Positions 25,952 through 36,254 are shown, counted from the first letter of the stretch. The stretch is 64,000 nt of DNA from Pedobacter sp. HDW13 (GCF_011303555.1 NZ_CP049868.1:1364001-1428000); one strand, 5' to 3'. Notes: generated by a model not told the origin, from the letters alone. Numbers and translations are program-made.

Positions 25952-27352
25952 TTAAGGTTTTAAAACAGGGCTTAATTGTTCCGAATTTACGAAAATTGCC
26001 CTATAAGCAGGTACTGAAGCTTCTAATGTCCATAATAATACACCTTTTCTATTGGTTAATACCATAATATGCCTTTTCGAACTGCAACACAGTATATTTT
26101 CAGGGGTAATCATATAAGCGCTACCCATACGATCGTTATAAATTTGTGGTGGCAACTTAATGTGCATATCTAAAGCCGCGCTTTTGGCCGGTTGGTTTAG
26201 CTTAAAGGTGTACACGCCAGATTGATGTTTATCTATCCCATTATCGAAAAACATTAAATTACCTTCTGCGTTTATATGCACGGCATGAGCCTGAGAGAAA
26301 CCGGCTTCGGCAGGTATCTTAATATCCCCTCCTTTACCAAATTTCCAGATTACTTTGCCCGTTTTCGAATCGATTTTCCAAATCTGTCCGTTATTATAAA
26401 AGGAAATGATATAATTTCCATCCGTATCGTAATTTAAACTGTTGGCGTGCATCCAGTCTTTTTTAGTTTTTAACAGCGCCATGTCAGCAAAAGGATCAAG
26501 TGCATCAAACACACTCCATTTCCATATCTGTTTTCCTTTCTGATCCATCACCATAATACCGTCGCCATTTATGGTATCTTGCCTGGCACCACCAATATGA
26601 GTTAAATCGGTTATCTTGCGGTCAACAAAGAGCGTTACCAATTCGCCCTTACTGTTTTTTAAAATTTCGTGGTGAATGGTTTGTTTAAAATCGCCCTGTC
26701 CTTTTTTCAGGTGTAACACGGTATCGCCATTCAGATTAATTTCCAGAATTTGGCTCCCATAGCTTGTAGGTTCATCGTTACTCCCCAAAATAGACAGCAA
26801 GGTTTTATCTTTGGTAAAGTTGATTACTTTGAAGCCCATATTATCAATCATGTGGTACCACCTTAATCTTCCTTTATAATCAACCAGATAAGCCATTCCC
26901 GGCGAATACCTTTTGTTAATGAGGATTAATCCGTTTTTAAATTCCTTTGGGATCAACTTATCATCAGCACTTTTGGCCTTAAATTGGTCTTTTAACCATT
27001 CCGGTAAATCGCGCGATTCGAAAGTATAGGTTTTACTTACTGTTTCGGCACCATTTTTAACTGTTATAACCTGATAAGCATAGCTTGTTTTAGGAATAAT
27101 GTTGCAAAGTACAAATGTATGGCGACTTTTGTTTTTCGAAATAGGTGAGATCTGCTTTAAAGAATCAGCAATTTTATTGGGCCAGTATTTCACGTACGCA
27201 TCAACATCCGAACTGGTATTTACGTCAATCTGGATTTTTAATTCATTGTTGTTGTGCAGACCAACCTTAATTTCTTTAATACTACCGTTGTTAGAACAGC
27301 CGAAAAGCGCCAGTACAAAAACTAAAACAGCAAATTTTAAAATATACTTCAT
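25952..27352 (-). CDS. aryl-sulfate sulfotransferase (ASST family) lipoprotein
   Basis: 466 residues. Lipobox at Cys19 (LALFGC). An N-terminal beta-domain is followed by a six-bladed-propeller-like ASST domain. The family segments DWMHANSLNYD and FSQAHAVHIN are present; the histidine in the second is the likely sulfated intermediate as in E. coli ASST (His436). ASST enzymes move sulfate from a phenolic sulfate to another phenol without PAPS, in the periplasm or at the surface. It follows susD by 99 bases on the same strand and lies next to a PAPS-dependent sulfation gene set. Confidence 0.85.
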   Translation of the reverse strand: MKYILKFAVLVFVLALFGCSNNGSIKEIKVGLHNNNELKIQIDVNTSSDVDAYVKYWPNKIADSLKQISPISKNKSRHTFVLCNIIPKTSYAYQVITVKNGAETVSKTYTFESRDLPEWLKDQFKAKSADDKLIPKEFKNGLILINKRYSPGMAYLVDYKGRLRWYHMIDNMGFKVINFTKDKTLLSILGSNDEPTSYGSQILEINLNGDTVLHLKKGQGDFKQTIHHEILKNSKGELVTLFVDRKITDLTHIGGARQDTINGDGIMVMDQKGKQIWKWSVFDALDPFADMALLKTKKDWMHANSLNYDTDGNYIISFYNNGQIWKIDSKTGKVIWKFGKGGDIKIPAEAGFSQAHAVHINAEGNLMFFDNGIDKHQSGVYTFKLNQPAKSAALDMHIKLPPQIYNDRMGSAYMITPENILCCSSKRHIMVLTNRKGVLLWTLEASVPAYRAIFVNSEQLSPVLKP

Positions 27353-27451
27353 AAATTTCTGATCATTATATATAATAGGATGTTGCTTGTAAACAAAAAA
27401 GAATACATAGCAAAAACTACATATTCTTTTTTGTTAAATAAAAGTATGAAA

Positions 27452-28969
27452 TTATTGTCTGCCCGAGTTATTTAAATTCGGGTTAATATTTACCTGGTTT
27501 AAAGGATAAGGGAAATACTGATCACGAGGCATGACAATTGTTGGTGTTTTGTTGATGCGTTTCAGATACCCGTTTACAATAGGTTCATATTTACCAAAAC
27601 GTATTAAATCGGCTCTTCTTTTGCCTTCATAAAACAATTCCCAGCCACGTTCCTGCAAAAGTGCATCTTTTAATGTGGTTTGGTTATAGTTGGCCGCAAC
27701 CAATAGTTTGGCATGCGATCTGCCTTTTACCTGGTTAATCAGGTCGATACATTCGGTAGTCGGCCCGCTTAATTCGTTAATGGCTTCCGCCCTGCTCAGC
27801 AATACATCGGCATAGCGCAAAATGTTTACACTATGGCCATCGTAATAAGTATTTGCACCATTTGGGTCCGCATATTTTGCTGTAGCCACATCCTGCATAT
27901 AAAATACCCCGGCTGGTGGCGTGGCGCCCAATGACGGAGCTTGTTTGTACACCAATTTATCAACCCCGGTATACTCAGCAAAAAAGAGTTTTTTTCTGTC
28001 ATCAGCTGCATCGAAACTGTTGTAAAAATCCCAGGTTACCGCATAATACTGCCATCTGTCGGTTAAAACCGGATGGTTTGATGGCCCAAAGTGATTTAAC
28101 AATTCTGTTCCATTCACATTGGCATCGCTTAATACGGAGAAAATATTCTCTTCACACCATTGATTACTCTCAGCAAAAAGGCCAGCATAAGATGGATAAA
28201 GCGAATACACTTTTAAATCCATTACCTGTTTGGTTAGATCGACTACTTTTTGCCATTGGTGCTGGCGCAGGTATAGTTTAGCTAACAAAGTAAGTGCGGC
28301 GCCTTTGGTTGCCCTTCCAACATCGTTACTTGCATATATCGAATTGTTGGCATAGTTTACTGGTAATGCATTTGCAGCAGCTTGTAAATCGTTTATTAGA
28401 AAAGCTTCAATCTGATCAAGCGGGGTCAAAGTTGCTCTTTTTGTATAATCCGGATTTGCAAGGTCTTTTTCAGTAGCTAAAATTACCGGTCCCCAGGCAT
28501 CGGTTAAATCCATATAAGCTACTGCCCTTAAAAATTTAATTTCGGCAAGGAACTGATCTTTTTCTGCCTGTGAAAGGCTGGTCATGGGGCTGATATTGAA
28601 AATAGCGTTGTTCGCATTCGAAATCAGCTTGTATATCTGTCTCCAGTCCTCAGCAATCAATCCATTTGCCGAGTTCCATTGTATATTGGAAAGTTGGCCC
28701 GGATCACCACTGTAGCTACAATGTCCAACATCGGTAGTTAAATCGGTTAACGCAAAATGCCTAACCGTCCAGTAATCAAAATTGTCACCAACAGATGGGC
28801 CTTTTAACCTGGCATACACTGCATTTACTGCCGCTATAGCATCCGATTTGGTTCTAAAAGCGTTGGTATTGGTTAAACTACTGTAGACAACTGGCTCTAA
28901 ATCTTTTTTACAAGAAAACTGCAAAAGCACAACTGCAGCAATCGCTATAATAATTTTATATCTTTTCAT
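27452..28969 (-). CDS. SusD/RagB family nutrient-binding lipoprotein
   Basis: 505 residues. Lipobox at Cys20 (LLQFSC-KKDL). The N-terminal TPR-like SusD region includes TDLTTDVGHCSYSGDPG and FLRAVAYMDLTDAWGPVIL; the C-terminal motif LLQERGWELFYEGKRRADLIRFG is a SusD hallmark. SusD proteins cap a SusC TonB-dependent channel at the cell surface and select the ligand, usually a glycan or peptide. It follows the SusC gene by 37 bases. The ligand is not deducible; the sulfur-related neighbours suggest a sulfated compound (inference). Confidence 0.93.
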   Translation of the reverse strand: MKRYKIIIAIAAVVLLQFSCKKDLEPVVYSSLTNTNAFRTKSDAIAAVNAVYARLKGPSVGDNFDYWTVRHFALTDLTTDVGHCSYSGDPGQLSNIQWNSANGLIAEDWRQIYKLISNANNAIFNISPMTSLSQAEKDQFLAEIKFLRAVAYMDLTDAWGPVILATEKDLANPDYTKRATLTPLDQIEAFLINDLQAAANALPVNYANNSIYASNDVGRATKGAALTLLAKLYLRQHQWQKVVDLTKQVMDLKVYSLYPSYAGLFAESNQWCEENIFSVLSDANVNGTELLNHFGPSNHPVLTDRWQYYAVTWDFYNSFDAADDRKKLFFAEYTGVDKLVYKQAPSLGATPPAGVFYMQDVATAKYADPNGANTYYDGHSVNILRYADVLLSRAEAINELSGPTTECIDLINQVKGRSHAKLLVAANYNQTTLKDALLQERGWELFYEGKRRADLIRFGKYEPIVNGYLKRINKTPTIVMPRDQYFPYPLNQVNINPNLNNSGRQ

Positions 28970-29006
28970 CTCTTTATCTTGATTAATCCTTATCAGTAGG
29001 ATAGTA

Positions 29007-32000
29007 TTAGTTGATGGTTAATTTTACGCCTGCCGAAAATGTCCTGAAAGCCGGGAATGCATTAAAATCTATTCCGCCACCAAAGTTGCTTCCCGAGTGT
29101 GAGTTTACTTCAGGATCAGTTCCAGTATAATTGGTAATAGTGAATAGGTTCTGCGCCTCAGCGTATACTTTTAGTCCCTTTATTACTTTAAGGCGATCGA
29201 ACAATTTTGAAGGCACGGTATAACCAAACGAAACCGATTTTAACCTCACATACGAGGCATCTTCAACAAAACGAGAGTTTACGTAACTGCCATAGGTACT
29301 TAAAAAATAGCCTTCGCGTGGAACATCTGTATTTTCATTAACACCAGCCACAAATCTGTTTAAAGCATCGGCTCCAGTAGTAGATTCTAAAACCAACCTA
29401 TTCATATTATACAGAGAGTAGCCAAAAGCACCTTGAAAGAAAATATTTAGGTCAAATCCTTTATAGTGAAAATCGTTACCTAAACCCATGCTATAGCGTG
29501 GGGTCGAATTGCCCAAAAACGTCATGTCATCTGGTGTAATTTTACCATCTCCATTGGTATCTTGATATTTTGGGTCGCCGGGTTTTGAATTAGGCTGTGG
29601 GGCATAGGTCTCTCCGGTTTTCAGTACACCTGCATACACATAACCGAATAACTCACCAAGTTCCCGTCCAGGCATAACCCTCGAAAACTCGCGGCCTGAA
29701 ACAGTACCACTAGGGTTAGCCGTATTCACAGAAATTTGGTTGATTGGCCCTAACGACAATACTTTCTGACGGTTTAATGCAATATTAAAATTCGAATTCC
29801 AGGTAAAATTATCTGTACGGATATTTACTGTATTTAGTAAAAATTCAACACCTCTATTTTGAATTAAGCCTGCATTTATGGTCTGATTACTAAAACCCCA
29901 ATACTGTTCAATTGGAATGTTATTCAACAAATCGCTTGTCTTTTTAGCATAAACATCTATTGTTGCATTAATCCGGCCATTTAAAAAGCCCATATCCAAA
30001 CCAATATTAAACTGCCTTGTAGTTTCCCAGCCTAAATAAGGATTTGGCAGCGTTCTAGGCTCCGTTCCTACTTGTAGTGGCCCTCCGGGGTTTAGTACAG
30101 TGCTATAAATACTGAAAGTTGGTAATGCCAGATAGTTCATAACCCGGTCATTACCAGTAAGGCCGTAGCTTGCTCTCAATTTTAAATTAGAGAATGTACT
30201 TAAGTTTTTGATAAATTCTTCATCAGTAAATTTATAAGCAATAGAACCTGCCGGGAAACGAGCAATCCGCTTCTCCGTTCCAAACTTTGATGAACCATCT
30301 GCCCTATAAGTAAAAGCTACTAAAAGTTTATCTTTATATGAATAATTTAACCTACCATAGATCGAATTAAAAGTAGCCTGTTCTTTAAAACTATTATAAC
30401 CATTACCTAAGTTAGATATAGTAACACCTGAACCATTTGGCGTGGATCCTGCTCCCAGATTATAGAACAAAAATGCATCACTAGGAAACCCTTTACTACC
30501 AGCGGCTATATAATCATTTACATCCTTCTGTTTTGAAAATCCAAATAATGCAGTAAAATCATGGTCTGCAATTTTATACTTATAAGTTAAGTAATTCTCT
30601 ACCAGCCACCTAAAAGTAGTTGAGCTTTTTTGTGCAGCTATTCCCCATTCACAGCTCCTGCAGTTAGCGTTCTCGGAATATATTGTCCTTCATTAAGATT
30701 GGTATATTCTGCACCGCCCCCTAAATGATAGGTTAAGCCTTTAATGATTTCATAATCCAATGATATATTTGCATTAGCTAATTTATTGGTACTGGTATTG
30801 GTAGGTTCGAGTAAACTAGCCAATGGGTTGTTTTTACCCTGGTAACGGAAATAAGTTCCATCGGCATTGTACACCGGGATATTTGGCATTGCTGTTAACA
30901 AGCCAAACAATGGCGCAGTAATATCTGCTGAGTACGATTGTTGAAATAATTTAGAGGTTGAGCCATAAAAATTAGCACCTAGCTTTAACCTTTCGTTAAG
31001 GCTTTTTTCGGCTCCAATCCTGGCAGTATATTTCTCCAATCCGGTTCCTTTTAAAACACCTTTCTGATTAATGTAGTTACCTGATACATACAGTTTAGAG
31101 TTTTGATCGCCACTGCTGATACTTAAGCTCCTGTTATGAACTGAGGCTTGTTGCGTAGCTTCTTCCAACCAATTGGTATTAGCAATTGAAAAAGATGGCG
31201 GAAATAAAACTGGCTTACCATCTTCAATAGCTGTAGCATTTTGAATAGCAGTATATTGCTGACCGTTTAACAACGTTGGTTTATAGGTTAAATATTGCGT
31301 ACCGTTCGATAGATCCAAATCAATGGCTACCCTACCTGCTTTACCTTTTTTAGTAGTGATTAAAACTACTCCGTTACCACCCCTCGCGCCATAAATGGCA
31401 GCCGATGAGGCATCCTTTAAAATCTGGATGTCTTCAATATCATTCGGGTTAATGGTACTTCCGTTATCAGAAATAAAACCATCTACAACATACAGCGGAC
31501 TATTTGTTGTGTTAATGGAGTTACCACCTCTCACTGTAATCTGCATACCTGCACCCGGCGCAAAACTTGTTTGTTGTACCTGCACACCCGCAGCCTTACC
31601 TTGAATGGCCTGCCCGATGTTGGACGTAGTGCCACCTAAGTTCAGGTCATCACTTTTAATCGAACTGATAGAACCTGTTAAATCCGTTTTCCGTTGGGTA
31701 CCATAACCCACAACTACTACTTCATTTAACTTATTGAGGTCTTCTTCTAAATTTACATTTACTACATTTGAAGCTCCAATGGTTACTTTTTGTGTTTTGT
31801 AACCGACTAAAGTAAAGTTTAAAACACGTAATTTTCCTTTTAAGGTTAATGTAAACTTACCATTGGGATCGACCGATGTTCCGTTCTTCACATCGGTTTC
31901 CGTTACCGATGTTCCAACCGCTGGCAGGCCTTTTTCGTCTTTCACGGTACCAGTTACTACAGTTTGTGCACTGGCAGCAATGGGAATGAGTAAAAACAGA

Positions 32001-32101
32001 CAACAATAAATATTTTTTAAAAGTGCGTTAAAAAGAGTGCGTCTTTTTATAGGAATGCTCTCCCTATAATGAGCTGTGGTTTGTTTGTAAATTTTAGTCA
32101 T
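29007..32101 (-). pseudogene. SusC/RagA family TonB-dependent receptor (frameshifted)
   Basis: Two open frames (32101-30638 and 30640-29007) join into one 1031-residue SusC-type receptor if one base is added to the run of four C at 30643-30646. Frame 1 ends shortly after TLTAGAVNG; frame 2 continues without loss as GIAAQKSSTTFRWLVENYL. The protein has a signal sequence (to AASAQ), a carboxypeptidase-regulatory-like domain (VVTGTVKDEKGLPAVGTSV), the SusC signature VVVGYGTQRK, a plug, and a barrel ending in SAGVKLTIN. I start at 32101 (MTKIYKQTTAHYRES); the longer start at 32173 adds unlikely residues. It forms the outer-membrane channel paired with SusD. Confidence 0.88.
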
Positions 32102-32298
32102 GATGATTCGTTTGATAGTTGATAGCAAGCAAGGAGCAACGACTATTGTTTCTTGCATATATAATATTAGCAATTAAACAATTCACTTGCACAGCAAAAC
32201 ACTGCGCAATCGATTGACTAAGTAGACTAAAGACTATGAACGATCACATGAATCCCGAAAATAGACTCCTTAAGTCCTCGTTTTCAGGGATGAACAGA
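32102..32298 (-). other. spacer between cysC and susC with imperfect hairpin
   Basis: 197 bases. An imperfect inverted repeat spans about 32252-32290 (GAAAAtAGACT and AGTCctCGTTTTC arms). There is no U-run, so it is not a clear terminator. No exact -7 box is seen. Whether cysC and susC share a transcript is undecided. Confidence 0.35.
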
Positions 32299-32874
32299 TC
32301 AAATAACGGGGCCGATGCGGAGGCTAATCTCATTAAATAAGCGCTCCATACTTTCAACCGCACTTTCAGTATTGGTTTTGAGAATTAAATTGGCATTGGA
32401 TGAAGGCTCGAACTTAGCGCTTACACCTGTAAAATTTGGGATTAAATTCTGTCTGGCATCTCTGTACAAACCTTTCACATCCCTTTCTTTGCAAACGTTT
32501 AAAGGGCAATCGATAAAAACCTCGAAATAACGTTCGCCAATAATTTCGGCCGCCAGAGTCCTTTGGGCACTCATTGGAGTAATAAAGGAGCAGATTGTTA
32601 TAATATTATTATTCAGCATCAGTTTGGCTATTTCCGCAGCCCTTCTGATATTCTCGGTTCGATCTTGTTCGCTAAACCCCAAATCTTTATTTATACCTTC
32701 TCTCAACGCGTCTCCATCAAGTGCAACAGAGAAAAACCCCGCTGCTTTTAATTTCTCGCTTAATAAGGTTGAAATGGTTGTTTTTCCTGAACCTGATAGA
32801 CCAAATAACCATATTACCAGTCCGTTTTGGGCTGAAACTCCAGCTTGTTGATCAGGCGTTGTTTGTTGAGGCAT
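32299..32874 (-). CDS. cysC: adenylylsulfate (APS) kinase
   Basis: 191 residues. Converts adenosine 5'-phosphosulfate and ATP to PAPS. The P-loop GLSGSGKTT is at residues 25-33, DGDALREGINKDLGFSEQDR follows, and the lid region has KGLYRDARQNLIPNFTG. Length is standard for the single-domain enzyme. It lies 24 bases downstream of cysQ in the chrA-sulfotransferase-cysQ-cysC unit. ATP sulfurylase genes (cysD, cysN), needed for APS, are not in the window. The sulfotransferase nearby is the likely consumer of the PAPS. Confidence 0.93.
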   Translation of the reverse strand: MPQQTTPDQQAGVSAQNGLVIWLFGLSGSGKTTISTLLSEKLKAAGFFSVALDGDALREGINKDLGFSEQDRTENIRRAAEIAKLMLNNNIITICSFITPMSAQRTLAAEIIGERYFEVFIDCPLNVCKERDVKGLYRDARQNLIPNFTGVSAKFEPSSNANLILKTNTESAVESMERLFNEISLRIGPVI

Positions 32875-32898
32875 GAATTAGGATATTAGCTTTTAAAA

Positions 32899-33672
32899 TT
32901 AATCAACTTTACACAAGAAACCTTCGTTTAGCAACGATTCTTTATTGTACAGTATAGGTTTTCCTGATAATGTGTTGATGTTGCAACCACTGAACAGGAT
33001 GATGGCATGGCCAGCTGCTGTATCCCATTCCATAGTTGGGCCTGTTCTTAAATAAATTTGTGCCTTACCTTCGGCCAAAAGACAAAATTTTAAGGAACTA
33101 CCAACCGCAACGAAGTTTGTAACGGGATATTGGCTTAAGATTTCTTTTTCTTTGCCATCGGCATGCGATCGGCTTACTGCAGCCGTCCAAGTGGTGGTAT
33201 TTATTGACTTAATTTGTTTCGGCGTTTCTCCAGGCAGTTGTTTCCAGCTTCCAATAGTTTCGCTACCGTAATATAATGTGTTTTGAACGGGAATATAAAT
33301 CACCCCTAAAACCGGTGTCTGCCCCTTAATGAGCGCAATATTTACCGTAAATTCTCCATTTTTTTTGATAAACTCTTTTGTCCCATCCAAGGGATCAACG
33401 CACCAAAAAAAATCGTAGTCTTTACGGTCCTCATAGGGTATGCTTTTCCCCTCTTCGGATATAATTGGAATTGCCGGATATAGTTTTTTCAACCCCACGC
33501 AAATAATATCGTTTGCCATTTTATCGGCAATGGTTAGGGGTGATGCGTCGCTTTTGGTTTCTACTTCAAAACCTTCTTCGCGGTTATACACCGTTAAAAT
33601 TGCTTCACCTGCCGCCACAGCAATGCCCAATATTGCCTGCATATCGATATTTTCGCTAATATTACTTTGCAT
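32899..33672 (-). CDS. cysQ: 3'(2'),5'-bisphosphate nucleotidase CysQ
   Basis: 257 residues, inositol-monophosphatase fold, Mg-dependent. It removes the 3'-phosphate from PAP, the inhibitory by-product of PAPS-using sulfotransferases. Metal-binding motifs are intact: IISEEG (about 70-75), DPLDGTKE (93-100) and MEWDTAAGHAI near the C-terminus. It overlaps the upstream sulfotransferase gene by 11 bases and is followed by cysC after 24 bases, so the three are surely coexpressed. Confidence 0.92.
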   Translation of the reverse strand: MQSNISENIDMQAILGIAVAAGEAILTVYNREEGFEVETKSDASPLTIADKMANDIICVGLKKLYPAIPIISEEGKSIPYEDRKDYDFFWCVDPLDGTKEFIKKNGEFTVNIALIKGQTPVLGVIYIPVQNTLYYGSETIGSWKQLPGETPKQIKSINTTTWTAAVSRSHADGKEKEILSQYPVTNFVAVGSSLKFCLLAEGKAQIYLRTGPTMEWDTAAGHAIILFSGCNINTLSGKPILYNKESLLNEGFLCKVD

Positions 33673-34693
33673 TTAGTGCTGATTTTGTATTTTTTATTCG
33701 TTTTAAAATTTCCAGCTGTGGGTTCCGTTTATCCAGATCAGATTGACGGGCATTTTCCATAAAACGCTTCTTCATTTGATCGTTTTCGTCATTAAAAAAT
33801 ATAATATCTTCTTCGTGGATAAATTGTCCCTTAACTGAAGGATTTATTAAACTATAGCCCAGGGTTGTTAAAGTTTCTTGGTTGATTAACTCAAATATAT
33901 TGATTTCTTTGGCACTAAGTTCTTTCAAAAACTTTCGGCTATTGTCTTTAATAATGGGTTTAGCTAAATTCTCCCACATTTCGCCTGCGTTGGCTGTGGC
34001 CAGCGATTCTTTTGATTGATGAAAATCCAGCATACTTTCAAAATAATCAATTTCCAGAAAATGGCATAGCTTTTTGATTATAGCTTCAGGATTAGCAATC
34101 AGTTCCTCGTAATTTAAAGCAAAAAAGCGTGCAGGTTCAATTTGTTTTGATAACTCGATGCAAGCTGTTTGATCTTTAAACCATTGCTGCGCCAAATGAT
34201 AAATGTGCTTTTCGCCAACAATTGCTTTTTTAAATGACAAGGCTACATCGCGTCCATCCCGATACAAATAAATGTACTTAAGTTTGGGCGAATATTTTTC
34301 CAGCTCGTTGGCATAATGTACGTTGGCCATACTTTTGCAACACCAATATTTCGCGTTTTTCGATCGGGCTACAGATTCGTATATCAACCGGTTAATTTCG
34401 AATAAGCTTTGTTCTTTCGAGTTTTCATAAATCCAATTTTTATCCAGTTCAACACCATCCCACGGCACGGGATTGGCATTTACATAGTCTACCACATCGC
34501 TTACCAGCTCCTGATATCTTTCAGCGTTTAAAGGTGTATATAAATTTAACAGGGGCACGAAGGTGACTAAAATATGAGGAGGGTGGGGTGAAGCAATTTC
34601 ATCCGACTGATCTAAAATCACCCTCAACAGATTAGAGCCCGATCTTTGTGTACCAATTATCTGAATACCTACTGGGTTGGAAATATTGTTCAT
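33662..34693 (-). CDS. PAPS-dependent sulfotransferase family protein
   Basis: 343 residues, cytoplasmic. The 5'-phosphosulfate loop appears as IGTQRSGSNLLR (13-24), and the 3'-phosphate-binding strand and helix as YLYRDGRDVALS (142-153) with Arg148 and Ser153 in the expected positions. A sulfotransferase of this type moves sulfate from PAPS to a hydroxyl or amine of a small molecule, lipid or glycan. The acceptor cannot be read from the sequence. It overlaps the ChrA-family gene by 4 bases upstream and cysQ by 11 bases downstream. A charged helical tail of about 50 residues follows the core. Confidence 0.88.
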   Translation of the reverse strand: MNNISNPVGIQIIGTQRSGSNLLRVILDQSDEIASPHPPHILVTFVPLLNLYTPLNAERYQELVSDVVDYVNANPVPWDGVELDKNWIYENSKEQSLFEINRLIYESVARSKNAKYWCCKSMANVHYANELEKYSPKLKYIYLYRDGRDVALSFKKAIVGEKHIYHLAQQWFKDQTACIELSKQIEPARFFALNYEELIANPEAIIKKLCHFLEIDYFESMLDFHQSKESLATANAGEMWENLAKPIIKDNSRKFLKELSAKEINIFELINQETLTTLGYSLINPSVKGQFIHEEDIIFFNDENDQMKKRFMENARQSDLDKRNPQLEILKRIKNTKSALNAK

Positions 34694-35921
34694 GAAATAA
34701 AAGTGCTTAAAATTCCGAAAAGGATTGAGCCAAGTATTAAATATACCGGACTTAATTTATACTTAGTGCTCAGTACAAATGCAATAATACAAATTACACC
34801 TACTAATATCGTTCTGGGCTGCATCAATAATATTTTAAATGCAGAAGAAATGATCAGGCCAATTACCACCACTTTAATGCCAGATATCATGCTTTTAATT
34901 AGCGGATGATCTTTGGTACGGTTAAAAATCTTAGAAACCATAATCATTAAGGCCGCAGCAGGCAAAAACATACAGCAAGTGGCCAATAATGCACCAGAGA
35001 AGCCCGCCAGCTTATAACCAATAAATGTAGAACTAACTAAAATGGGTCCGGGAGTGACCTGACTAAAAGCAATGGCATCAATAAATTGTTTATCGGTAAG
35101 CCAGTTTAAATCTTTAACAAAGAGCGACTGCATAATTGGGATAATGACGTAGCCGCCACCAAACAGGGAAATACTAATGCCAGAAAAAACTGTCCCGATT
35201 TTAAAAAAAATACTGGAATAGCCCTTAAAAAAACCGCTTACAAACAAAATCTGGTTGATTAACAAAACGATAAGTACAGACAATGAAACTGTACTTAACC
35301 GCAGTTTATATTTCATTTTCAAGTTGCCTGCAATTTCGCGGTAGTTATTTTTTTCCTTATCGATAAAAAGACCAACAGTAGCTCCAACCAGCATCAAAAC
35401 AAGAGTTAAAACATAACTACCAATAATTAAATCGAGTGCTACAGCAAATATAAAAAGTGCAATTTTACTATAGTTGAGTGCTATTTCTTTACGGAATAAC
35501 TGTAAACCTGTAGAAAAAATAATGATGCCAATGGTTGCACCAACGTACTTCATAACAGCGGTCCACTCTATTTTAAAACCACTTGAAAAGTATACATAAG
35601 CCAAACATAGTATCAGGATACAGGCTGGTAACAACACTGCAAAAATACTTACAACAGCGCCCAATTTACCTTTTAACGTATAACCGATATTGGCAACAAC
35701 GTTTACTGCGAGCGGCCCGGGCATAAAGGAAGCTACCGTTATACTATCCAGCACTTGCTCATTGTCGATAGTTTTATCCTGCTCCACCATAATGCGCTGG
35801 ATTAAAGACACCAGTGCCATATGCCCCCAAAACTTACACAGCCAATTTTAAAAAAGGTAAAAAAGAGGTATCTCAGTGTTATTGCCTCCCTGGTTAAACC
35901 TCCCTGTACCGATAGCTCCAT
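34690..35921 (-). pseudogene. ChrA (CHR) family anion permease (frameshifted)
   Basis: A membrane protein of the chromate ion transporter family in two frames. Codons from 35921 (MELSVQGGLTREAITLRY) give LFFTFFKIGCVSFGG, the CHR opening, then leave the frame. The next frame, open from an internal ATG at 35820, gives MALVSLIQRIMVEQ onwards to 34690. One extra base in the run of five C (35824-35828) restores a 410-residue protein with the duplicated CHR layout (SFMPGPLAVNVVANIGY in the first half; SLFGGGYVIIPIMQ and SQVTPGPILVSSTFIGY in the second). The family exports chromate and can carry related oxyanions such as sulfate. It overlaps the sulfotransferase gene by 4 bases and starts the operon. 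Confidence 0.85.
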
Positions 35922-36071
35922 ATTTCTTTTTTAAGGTTAGCCTGATATTCTTTTTTATATGCTGATCAAAAAAACGGCAATTCGTTCGGGATTGGCTATG
36001 ATTTACAATCGCGGTTTTTCAGTACCCTAATTTATGGCTTTTGGTGCGTAATAAAGCGTTAAAATATTACG

Positions 36072-36081
36072 CAAACGTTTG
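36072..36081. promoter_or_regulatory. LacI-type operator, copy 1
   Basis: CAAACGTTTG within ACGCAAACGTTTGACT, which differs from the E. coli PurR/LacI-family consensus ACGCAAACGTTTGCGT only at its end. It lies 151 bases upstream of the ChrA-family gene start. A LacI-family repressor or activator encoded elsewhere is the likely binder. Confidence 0.5.
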
Positions 36082-36244
36082 ACTAAAAGTCTGTATTTTT
36101 TAAATTTTATCTAATATGCTTAAAAAAGCCAAATAAGTCTGAAACAACGATTTGATGAATGTTTAGTTCATGTATTTCTTCAACTGCTTTTTTGAACTGA
36201 TTTATGATACAAAGCAGCTGAATTAGCTGAAATGAAGTACTGAA

Positions 36245-36254
36245 CAAACGTTTG
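36245..36254. promoter_or_regulatory. LacI-type operator, copy 2
   Basis: A second CAAACGTTTG, extended to the 12-bp palindrome ACAAACGTTTGT, 173 bases from the first copy. A pair at this spacing could allow looping, or mark an operator for each of two promoters. Confidence 0.45.
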
